Assembly: GCA_025453555.1 (NCBI GenBank) | Contig: JALOQC010000116.1 | Location: 1-39,711 of the forward strand | Direction: 5' to 3' | DNA: 39,711 nucleotides | From: Myxococcota bacterium | GTDB lineage: Bacteria > Myxococcota_A > Polyangia > Polyangiales > Houyiibacteriaceae | Shown here: in pieces, positions 17,767 to 24,723 of the stretch | Position numbering within the stretch: position 1 is the stretch's first letter | Layout: every line of letters starts with the position of its first letter | The notes under the pieces: model-generated | Told to the model about the DNA's origin: nothing | Seen by the model: only the letters and a program-made list of their open reading frames with translations | Database searches by the model: none | Program-made: the position numbers and the translations under genes

Positions 17767-18148
17767 TCGACAAACACGGATACAATGAAGAGACCCTGCC
17801 GCGAGGCGGGGTCTTTCTTCTTTGAGTAGTCCCGACTCCGATCTTCGAATGAGGTCCAGGTTCGACCCGCTCACTTCGGCGATTGGTCGGATACGCCTGA
17901 AGACATGCCTTCGACGGTCGAAAGCGCGACCGGGCAAAACGGATGAAGACCGACCGAGGCGCGCGACCGACCGACGTCGGGAGAGGGACGCCCACCAGCA
18001 CCGCGGCATGCCCACGGTCCGCCGCCACGCCACACCTGTGCTCGGGTCGGTGAGGTCACGTGAAATCGCGTAAGGCGGCCACCCCGCCATGAAGATTTCG
18101 TGGAACCTTGGCGTAGGAGTCACCAACCCTCGACCGCTGGAGACCGCC
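17767..18148. other. Intergenic region after the OmpA lipoprotein
   Basis: Contains the terminator at 17791-17823. The rest is mixed-composition sequence; I see no gene or RNA. A GGTTCGA string near 17861 recalls a tRNA T-loop but has no matching stems. Confidence 0.5.
17791..17823 (+). terminator. Rho-independent terminator of the OmpA lipoprotein gene
   Basis: AGACCCTGCC and GGCGGGGTCT form a 10-bp stem (one G-T pair) with a GCGA tetraloop, followed by TTCTTCTTT. It begins 25 bases after the stop. Confidence 0.85.
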
Positions 18149-18646
18149 ATGCGCTTGCTGACCCTCCTCCTCGTGTTGCCTGCTCTTCCGGGCTGCGTCC
18201 TCGACTTCGACTTCGACGACTTCGGCTCGTCGAGCGAAGCGCTCGCGGTCGACGACGCCTACGTCGAGGGCGATCTCGGCGACGTGAACGGAGTGAGCGC
18301 GGAGGCGCGCGTCGTGTCGGCGTACGAGAGCTTCGGCCACGTCGACGTCGAGCTTCGCGCGCAGGGTCGCGGCTGGGCCGTCATGCACGTGCTCGACCTG
18401 GAGACCGACCAGCTCCGCGCGGGCGACGTCTACGACAGCGACGACCGCACGAGCTACGTGAGCGTGCTCGGATGCAGCGGACCTTCGGACGGTCAGTGGA
18501 CCTACGACGGCTTCGCGGATCGTGTCGTGGTGGAGGTGGAGCAGGGCGACGATCCGACGAAGCTCCGCGTCCACTACTACGCCGAGTACGAGCACCACGA
18601 CGCGCCGACGCAGGTCGTGCGGGGGTCGTTCGACGTCGCGCAGTGA
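18149..18646 (+). CDS. Small secreted lipoprotein, function unknown
   Basis: A 165-residue protein. ATG 18149 has GGAG upstream and gives a short signal with lipobox LPGC (Cys16); the in-frame ATG at 18089 would add a polar 20-residue leader and is less likely. The mature protein is acidic (DFDFDDFGSSSEAL), predicted mostly beta-strand, with two Cys in total (the lipidated one and one in LGCSGPSDG). No recognised domain. Single gene, no operon partners. Confidence 0.75.
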   Translation: MRLLTLLLVLPALPGCVLDFDFDDFGSSSEALAVDDAYVEGDLGDVNGVSAEARVVSAYESFGHVDVELRAQGRGWAVMHVLDLETDQLRAGDVYDSDDRTSYVSVLGCSGPSDGQWTYDGFADRVVVEVEQGDDPTKLRVHYYAEYEHHDAPTQVVRGSFDVAQ

Positions 18647-18695
18647 CTCGCGCCGACGCGAGGTTCGCGGCGGGGCGCTCGGAGATGCGCGCGCG

Positions 18696-18846
18696 GTGAC
18701 GAGCTCGGGCTCGGTGATGCGCGCTCGGTCACGAGCTCGGGCTCGGTGAACCGCTCGGTGACGAGCTCGGGCGACGAGCTCGGGCGACGAGCTCGGGCGA
18801 CGAGCTCGGGCTCGGTGAACCGCTCGGTGACGAGCTCGGGCGACGA
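18696..18846. repeat. 13-bp minisatellite and larger duplications
   Basis: Four perfect tandem copies of GACGAGCTCGGGC at 18760-18811. Around them, a 31-base block beginning GCTCGGTGAACCGC occurs at 18741-18771 and again at 18810-18840, and related units begin at 18696. The array fills most of the 225-base gap between the small lipoprotein and the histidine kinase stop. Each unit holds the palindrome GAGCTC. Confidence 0.85.
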
Positions 18847-18871
18847 CGACGTCGTCTCGCGCGACACCTGC

Positions 18872-20455
18872 TCACGGGCAACGCAGCAGCACCGCGAAGC
18901 TGATCGACGTCTCGTGCGACTCGAGCTGCACACGGCCGCCCTGGTCCTCGACCAGACGCCGCACCACCGCGAGCCCGAGCCCCGATCCACGCGCCTTCGT
19001 GGAGAAGAAGGGCTCGAACACGCGGCTCGCCACGTCGGGGGCGAGCGGCGCGCCGTCGTTGCGCACGCGCAGCCGCACGAACGCGCCGTCGCGGCGCGCG
19101 GTGACCTCGACCACTCCGCCCTTCTCGGCGTGACCGATCGCGTTGTGGAACAGGTGCGCGAGCGCCTGCCGCAAGAGCACCGCGTCGGCGAGCACCACGT
19201 GGTCCTCGAGATCGAGCTTCACCACGAGCGCCGCGAACGGACCGTCGCCGAGCTCCGCGCGCACGCCGTCGAGCGCGTAGCGCACGATCGGGTCGAGGCT
19301 CGTCTCGCGGATGCGTGGAGCGAGCGGGGCTGCGAAGTGCACGAGGTCGTTCACCAGGCGGTCGAGGCGGCGGGACTCGTCCTCGATCATCGCGACCAGC
19401 TCGCCGATGTCGCGTCCGTCGCGTTGCCGATGGCGAATCTGCGCCGTGCATTGGTAGAGCACCGCGAGCGGATTGCGGACCTCGTGGGCGAGCTGCGCAG
19501 CCATCTGGCCGAGCGCGGCGTGACGTTCCTGGCGCGCCATCTCCTCGCTCACCGCGCCGAGCTGCTCGGCCGCGGAGATCATCGCCGCGAAGAGCTGGAT
19601 CGCCGCGAAGTCCCGCTCGGTGATTCGAAGGCCCGTGAACATGAGCACGAACGCGACACGCTCGTCGACGAACACGGGCGCCATGGCCGCGCGGACGAGC
19701 CCGGCCGAGCGAAGTCGCTCTTCGATCTCCGCGACCGACATGCCGTTTCGGCCCAGCAGCGCCGCCCCGACCGACGCGAGATCGTCCACGAGGACACCGT
19801 GGCCGTCCTCCACCACGCGGCGGATGTTCGGCAGGTGATCGAGCGGCACCGTGCGGTCTTCGAGCGCGGCGATGACCTCGGAGGTGAGCGAGACCTCGGC
19901 CTCACTGCTCCCGGCGACGAACGAATACGCGAGCCGCGCCCCGAGGCGATCGCCGTCGGAGACGATCGCCCAGAGCCCGAGGTTCCAACCGAGGCCCTCG
20001 AAGATCGGGCGGCTCTCCGCGAGCAGCAGATCGACGTCGACCATCGCCGCGCTCTTGCGGGTCACGTAGAGCCGCGAGAGCAGACCGATCGTCTCGTGCA
20101 GATCGGTCGCCTCCGTCGCGTCGTGACCGACGAGGACCCAACCCTCCGCGCCCGCGCTCACCACGCGCACGTCGAGCGCGAGGCGAGTCGGCGCGTGGCG
20201 TCCGAGGAACACGAGGCGCGCGCCGTAGGTCTCGTGCGTCGAGACGGCGTCGCTCGCGTCGCGCTCCAGTCGACGAAGCACGTCGGCCGGGCAGTCGGGC
20301 ACGAGCTCGTCGAGCCGAACGCCTTCGACGCAGGTCTCTCCGAGCGCACCGAGGAACGCGCGGTTGGCCGCGCGCACGACGCCGCCTCTCACGAGGAGCA
20401 CCGGATCGGGGAGCGCGTCGTAGATCTGCGCGTGCACGACCGTCGTGGTTTTCAC
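18872..20455 (-). CDS. Soluble PAS/GAF sensor histidine kinase
   Basis: A 527-residue kinase without membrane helices. PAS-like domain about 1-125 (YDALPDPVLLVRGGVVRAANRAF); a GAF-like region about 140-290 (LVDDLASVGAALLG, MAPVFVDERVAFVL); HisKA with the phospho-acceptor His324 in HEVRNPL; HATPase with N box HNAIGHAE, G1 box RVFEPFFSTK and G2 GSGLGLAVV. The first DxGxG box is degenerate (RNDGAPL). It senses a cytosolic signal. No response regulator is adjacent, so it is an orphan kinase, common in myxobacteria. GTG start at 20455, without a clear ribosome-binding site. Confidence 0.9.
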   Translation of the reverse strand: MKTTTVVHAQIYDALPDPVLLVRGGVVRAANRAFLGALGETCVEGVRLDELVPDCPADVLRRLERDASDAVSTHETYGARLVFLGRHAPTRLALDVRVVSAGAEGWVLVGHDATEATDLHETIGLLSRLYVTRKSAAMVDVDLLLAESRPIFEGLGWNLGLWAIVSDGDRLGARLAYSFVAGSSEAEVSLTSEVIAALEDRTVPLDHLPNIRRVVEDGHGVLVDDLASVGAALLGRNGMSVAEIEERLRSAGLVRAAMAPVFVDERVAFVLMFTGLRITERDFAAIQLFAAMISAAEQLGAVSEEMARQERHAALGQMAAQLAHEVRNPLAVLYQCTAQIRHRQRDGRDIGELVAMIEDESRRLDRLVNDLVHFAAPLAPRIRETSLDPIVRYALDGVRAELGDGPFAALVVKLDLEDHVVLADAVLLRQALAHLFHNAIGHAEKGGVVEVTARRDGAFVRLRVRNDGAPLAPDVASRVFEPFFSTKARGSGLGLAVVRRLVEDQGGRVQLESHETSISFAVLLRCP

Positions 20456-20814
20456 GAGGATGCGCCAGGGTCAAGCCCTCCACGTTTCGTTGGCTCCGCG
20501 TGTTCGCCTGGGTTCGAGCGATCGAGCGACCCCGAGGACCGTCCGCGTCGCCTCGAATGACGCGATCCGGCTCGTACGAAGGCGGCGAGTCCCCTGCCCA
20601 CGATCTCGATCCGTGTACCCAGCCCTCGACGCGGATCTCGCTCCCCGACCTCCTCGAATGGGGCTTTGGCCTGTCCGTCGTCGGCACGCCGTACGACCTC
20701 CACACCCATCATCGACGGCAACCCGGATCGAGCTCGCGGGCAGGTTCGACGCTTCGGCTCGACGACCTTTCGCCCCAGACCACGGCCGAGGGGAATCGAC
20801 ACGCCGCCATACAA

Positions 20815-20828
20815 TTGAAATCATTCAA
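20815..20828 (+). promoter_or_regulatory. Small palindrome TTGAA-N4-TTCAA
   Basis: A perfect 5-bp dyad with a four-base spacer in the AT-rich segment about 130 bases upstream of the DUF4856 ATG. Could be an operator half of the iron-regulated promoter; weak evidence alone. Confidence 0.3.
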
Positions 20829-20911
20829 CTTTTACAAACAACATCCACTTCGCCTCGAACGACTCCATGTGAATTCGGCTGGACAAGAAACGCCTGACGT
20901 ATTAGCCACCT

Positions 20912-20930
20912 GATACTGATTTTGGTTTTC
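20912..20930 (+). promoter_or_regulatory. Fur-box-like sequence upstream of DUF4856-imelysin operon
   Basis: GATACTGATTTTGGTTTTC matches the 19-base E. coli Fur consensus GATAATGATAATCATTATC at 13 positions by hand count, 25 bases before the ATG at 20955. Position over the promoter or leader and the iron-related gene content support Fur control. Myxobacterial Fur sites may differ. Confidence 0.45.
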
Positions 20931-20954
20931 AACAACCCGTAGAGGTCAACGTTC

Positions 20955-22172
20955 ATGCGTTCGTTTCCGAAGCATCTTGCGCTCCCCTTGCTGTGCAGCG
21001 CCCTTTTCTTCGCCGGTTGCGGCGACGACGACACGACCCCGTCCCTCGATGGGGGCTCCGGGGACTCGGGTCCTGACACCGACGCGGGTGCCGACACCGA
21101 CGCAGGCACCGACACCGACGCAGGCGTCGACGCCGGGCCTCCTCCCGGCTGTCCGCCGCTCGACGAGTACCCGACCGAGGGCTTCGAGACACGCGCCGCC
21201 GCGGAGCTCGAAGCGGTCACGCGTTTTGCCGCCATCAACGCGCGCATGCGTGAGGCGGAGATGTCGCTGGACGTCCGCCCGACCGCGGAGGAGCTCGGTG
21301 CGCTCTTCGATGCCGGAGATCCGAGCACGCGGGAGCTCACGTCGACCTACTACGCGGGTCTCATCGACGACTGGTTCGACTCGTTCGCCGAAGCGGCGGG
21401 TCAGACGTACGTCCCCTCCGAGCCGCCGCCCGCGAACGGTGGCGTCTGGGTGAGCTGGATCTACGACGCGCGCGGCGTCGACCTTCGGCAGGCCTACGAA
21501 AAGGGAGGCTTCGGCGCGTCGCACTACCGAACGGCTGCGGCGCTGCTCGCCGCCGACCGGTCGCCCGAGGCGATCGATCGCGCGCTCGCGCTCTACGGCG
21601 CCCACGCGAGCTTCCAGCACAGCGACGCCGCCGACAACCCGCTCCGCGACCGCTTCACGGCGGTGTATGCCAAGCGCCGCGACGACCGGACGTCCGACAC
21701 CGCGGGCCTCTACCGCTTGATCCAGGGGCACTTCCTCGCCGCACGCGGCGCGGCGGAGGTCGGAGAAGCGTGCAACGCCGTGCGCGACGCGGCGGCGACC
21801 AACATCCTTCGAGAGTGGGAGCGGATCCTCTTCGCGACGGTGATTTACTACGCCAATGCCGCACGCGATCAGCTCGGCGGGCTGGCGCCCACGGACATGC
21901 AGCTGTCCGCCGCGCTGCACGGCATCGGCGAGGCCGTCGGCTTCGTGCACGGGTTCCGTACGCTCGACAACCCCGAGCGCATCATCACGGACGCGCAGAT
22001 CGACGAGCTGCTGACCCTCCTGAACTCGGAGCCCGGCGAGCCCGTGAACGTCTATCGCTTCGTGACCGATCCGGGCGGTGAGCTCCCGAAGCTGCAGACC
22101 GTGATCGACCGCATCGCAGAGATCTACGGGTTCACCGACTCGCAGGTCACGTCCTTCTACACCAACTACTGA
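20955..22172 (+). CDS. DUF4856-family lipoprotein of an iron-uptake locus
   Basis: A 405-residue lipoprotein: signal with lipobox FAGC (Cys22), an Asp-rich linker with four DTDAG-type repeats, then a helical domain from about residue 60. Features such as ITARMREAEM-like helices, the YAGLIDDWFDSFAEAAG block and the ASFQHSDAADNPLRDRF region fit DUF4856, a family that in Bacteroidota sits with imelysins and TonB receptors. The DUF4856 call is from memory of the pattern. It probably acts at the outer membrane or periplasm in iron capture, mechanism unknown. AGAGGT precedes the ATG. First gene of the plus-strand operon; imelysin starts 80 bases later. Confidence 0.78.
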   Translation: MRSFPKHLALPLLCSALFFAGCGDDDTTPSLDGGSGDSGPDTDAGADTDAGTDTDAGVDAGPPPGCPPLDEYPTEGFETRAAAELEAVTRFAAINARMREAEMSLDVRPTAEELGALFDAGDPSTRELTSTYYAGLIDDWFDSFAEAAGQTYVPSEPPPANGGVWVSWIYDARGVDLRQAYEKGGFGASHYRTAAALLAADRSPEAIDRALALYGAHASFQHSDAADNPLRDRFTAVYAKRRDDRTSDTAGLYRLIQGHFLAARGAAEVGEACNAVRDAAATNILREWERILFATVIYYANAARDQLGGLAPTDMQLSAALHGIGEAVGFVHGFRTLDNPERIITDAQIDELLTLLNSEPGEPVNVYRFVTDPGGELPKLQTVIDRIAEIYGFTDSQVTSFYTNY

Positions 22173-22252
22173 GCACTCCTCGATCTCGGCCCGCGTGGGG
22201 TGTGTCCTTTGGGGCGCACCCTTCGCGCGTTCTTTCATGGAAGGTCCACCTC

Positions 22253-23458
22253 GTGAAGCACGTCATCGTCTCTCCCCATCGCTCCATCACCGCGGCAGCG
22301 GCGGCCCTCTTCCTCTTCTCCTGTGGCTCGTCCGGGGGGACGGAACCGGACGACGCCGGTAGCGAGCCCACACCGAGCACGGAGCTGCTCCGCGACGCTG
22401 CATCGTGTGTCACCACGCACGTCAGCGACGTGAGCAGCGCCGTCGCGCGACTGCAGACGGCCGTAGACGCCGTCGCCGCCGACCCTTCGGTGACCAACCT
22501 CGACGCCGCGCGCACGGCGTGGCTGGAGGTCCAGTCGACCTGGCAGGTGCTCGAGTTCATGCAGGTCGGCCCGCTCGCGACGGCCAGCAACACGGGGGGC
22601 CAGGATCTCCGAGACGAGATCTACTCTTGGCCGCTCTCGAGCCGCTGCTTCGTCGAACAGACGATCGTCAACGGCAACTTCGACGTCGACACGTTGCGCC
22701 GAGGAGCGGTGAACTCGCGTGGCCTCGACGCCATCGAGTACCTGCTCTTCTACGAGGGCACCGAGAACGGATGCCCGAGCACCAACGTGATCAACAGCAG
22801 CGGCAGCTGGGCTGCGCTCGACCCGACCGAACGAACCAGCCGCCGACTGACGTATGCGGCGAACGCGATGGCGCTCGTCAGCGAGCGCACCGCGGAGCTC
22901 GTCACGGCCTGGGGAAACGAGAGCGGCGGCTTCGCCCAGACGCTCGCCACCGCCGGTGCCGCCGGGTCGCCGTATCCTCGCGACGTCGCCGCGATCAACG
23001 ACCTGAGCAACGCGCTCTTCTACATGGAGAAGCAGCTCCGGGACGCGAAGGTCGGCCGACCGCTCGGCATCTGGGAGTGCACGCTCGCGGACTGCACGAT
23101 TCTGGTCGAAGCCCCCTACGCGCGCATGGGGCTCGAGCACATCCGCCGAAACCTGCGGGGCGCCAGCTTCCTCATCCGCGGCTGTGGTGAGGCGGGGGCA
23201 GGGACGGGCTTCGAGGAGCTGCTCGTCTCCGTCGGCGCCTCGGACCTCGCCACGCGGCTCGTCACGGCGCTCGACGCCGCCATCGCGGCTGCCGACGCGG
23301 TCGAAGGCGACGACCTGGCCGCCGCGATCGGAGCCGACCGTGCGGGAGTGACGACCCTGCACGACCGACTCAAGGACCTGACCGACCTGCTGAAGTTCGA
23401 GATGGTCGTCGTCCTCGGCCTCGACCTGCCCCCGAGCGTCGCGGGCGACAACGACTGA
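22253..23458 (+). CDS. Imelysin-family (M75-like) lipoprotein
   Basis: A 401-residue lipoprotein starting at GTG 22253 (AAGGT at proper spacing), with lipobox LFSC (Cys24). The imelysin domain fills the rest as a two-bundle helical fold: the N-terminal repeat includes AARTAWLEVQSTWQVLEFMQVGP, the family signature is RGLDAIEYLLFYEG, and the second bundle includes NALFYMEKQLRDAKVGRPLGI. In IrpA/ICMP the signature is GxHxxE with a metal-binding His; here Asp takes the His position, as in many imelysins outside that group, so peptidase activity is doubtful. Imelysins are iron-regulated periplasmic/outer-membrane proteins. Followed after 12 bases by the hydroxylase. Confidence 0.88.
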   Translation: MKHVIVSPHRSITAAAAALFLFSCGSSGGTEPDDAGSEPTPSTELLRDAASCVTTHVSDVSSAVARLQTAVDAVAADPSVTNLDAARTAWLEVQSTWQVLEFMQVGPLATASNTGGQDLRDEIYSWPLSSRCFVEQTIVNGNFDVDTLRRGAVNSRGLDAIEYLLFYEGTENGCPSTNVINSSGSWAALDPTERTSRRLTYAANAMALVSERTAELVTAWGNESGGFAQTLATAGAAGSPYPRDVAAINDLSNALFYMEKQLRDAKVGRPLGIWECTLADCTILVEAPYARMGLEHIRRNLRGASFLIRGCGEAGAGTGFEELLVSVGASDLATRLVTALDAAIAAADAVEGDDLAAAIGADRAGVTTLHDRLKDLTDLLKFEMVVVLGLDLPPSVAGDND

Positions 23459-23470
23459 CGGCGAGTCGCG

Positions 23471-24529
23471 ATGGATGCGGTCGTGGAAACCTTGGAACGC
23501 GCGCTCGCAGCGCTGCTCGAGCCGATCCGCGGCTTGGGCGCGCCCGAGGAGCGCGTGTTCTGGGGTTACCTCGTCACGTCGGCTGCGCTGGGCGCGATGG
23601 TCTGGGCGCGAAAGCTGCGGGGCCGTGTGCCGCTGCGCCGCTTCCTGCTCGCCCGCGAGGTCTGGCTGCATCGCTCGGCGCTCCTGGACTACCGGCTGCT
23701 CTTCGTGCGCGCGGTGGTCGACGCCGTGCTGTTCGCGCCCCTCGTGATGTCGTCGGCCGCCGTCGCATTCGGCACCTTGGCCCTGCTCACCCGCGGCCTG
23801 GGTGGTGGACCTCTTCACGACGCACCGGCGTGGGCCGCAGTGGCCGCCCTCACGTTCTCGAGCTTCGTCTTCGAAGATCTTCTGCGCTTTCTCGCGCACT
23901 GGCTCTCGCACCGGGTCCCCGTGCTCTGGGAGATCCATCAGGTGCACCATTCGGCAGAGGTGCTGACGCCGTTCACGGTGTTCCGCACGCACCCTCTCGA
24001 GGCGCTCTTCATGCGGGTGAGTGGCGCGGTGGGCATCGGGATCGGCGCCGGGCTGGTGCTCTGGCTCTTCCGGCGCGGCGTCGGTGCCTGGGAGATCGCC
24101 GGCGTTCACGCGTTGAGCGTCGTGTGGAACGCCGTCGGCGCAAACCTGCGTCACTCGCAGGTTTGGCTCTCGTACGGACGCGTGCTCGAGCACGTCTTCG
24201 TCAGCCCCGCCCAACATCAGATCCACCACAGCCTGGATCCACGCCACCACGATCGGAACTTCGGCGCGGTCTTCGCGTTGTGGGACTGGTTGTTCGGGAC
24301 CCTCTACGTGACCGGCGCCCGAGAGCGGCTCCACTACGGTCTGCCGTCGAGCGAGCGCAACCACGACGACACGGTGTCGTCGGTGCTGTTCGGGCCGCTC
24401 GTCGCGATCCTGCGCACCCTACGGCGACGGGTTGGAAGCATCGGCGCCGCAGGTCGTCGATTCCTGCATCGAGGAGCGGGTTCCCGCATACCCCCCGAAA
24501 ACGAGCGCTCGGGTCCGGCCGTTCCGTAG
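23471..24529 (+). CDS. Membrane di-iron fatty acid hydroxylase / sterol desaturase family
   Basis: A 352-residue membrane protein with four to five hydrophobic segments. The histidine clusters of the superfamily are present: HWLSH (HX3H), HQVHHS (HXXHH), and HQIHHS followed by HHDRNFGAVFALWDWLFGTLY, the typical end of this family. The clusters bind two irons and hydroxylate or desaturate an acyl chain or lipid. Starts 13 bases after imelysin, so it is in the same operon. Its place next to iron-uptake genes is odd: it may modify a lipid or siderophore-like ligand, or the local membrane. The C-terminal 50 residues are basic and polar. Confidence 0.9.
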   Translation: MDAVVETLERALAALLEPIRGLGAPEERVFWGYLVTSAALGAMVWARKLRGRVPLRRFLLAREVWLHRSALLDYRLLFVRAVVDAVLFAPLVMSSAAVAFGTLALLTRGLGGGPLHDAPAWAAVAALTFSSFVFEDLLRFLAHWLSHRVPVLWEIHQVHHSAEVLTPFTVFRTHPLEALFMRVSGAVGIGIGAGLVLWLFRRGVGAWEIAGVHALSVVWNAVGANLRHSQVWLSYGRVLEHVFVSPAQHQIHHSLDPRHHDRNFGAVFALWDWLFGTLYVTGARERLHYGLPSSERNHDDTVSSVLFGPLVAILRTLRRRVGSIGAAGRRFLHRGAGSRIPPENERSGPAVP

Positions 24530-24723
24530 ATCGGTTCTCGTCGAGAGCGCGTCCTCTGCAATCGTGATTTCCTGCAGGATCACGAGGTTCCAGAGGACTC
24601 GATTCCCGGGGGCCGTCCCAGCCCCTCCTCCCGACGCGAGCGAATCGCGTCGAGACCCCTCCCCATCACGTCCCCTGCTGCCCGGAGGCTCCGTTTCGCA
24701 GCGAGCTTCCCAGGCAGGCGACG

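Larger units (their letters stand above)
20456..20954. other. Intergenic region upstream of the iron-uptake operon
   Basis: The first 350 bases are GC-rich with no supported gene. From about 20810 the composition turns AT-rich and carries two operator-like sequences (listed separately) before the DUF4856 gene. This part is the likely regulated promoter. Confidence 0.6.

Noticed and set aside
17855..17880. GGTTCGA string resembling a tRNA T-loop
   Set aside because: The flanking bases do not form a T-stem, and no acceptor or anticodon stem is found around it.
18089..18148. Earlier ATG giving a longer form of the small lipoprotein
   Set aside because: It would put a polar leader before the signal peptide; the ATG at 18149 has GGAG and a clean lipobox signal.
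18717..18871. Open frames through the 13-bp repeats, giving Ser/Pro/Glu-rich peptides
   Set aside because: Period 13 shifts the frame in each unit, and no ribosome-binding site or conserved start exists.
23116..23451. Minus-strand frame opposite imelysin
   Set aside because: Shadow of a well-supported gene; Ser/Arg-rich, no motif.
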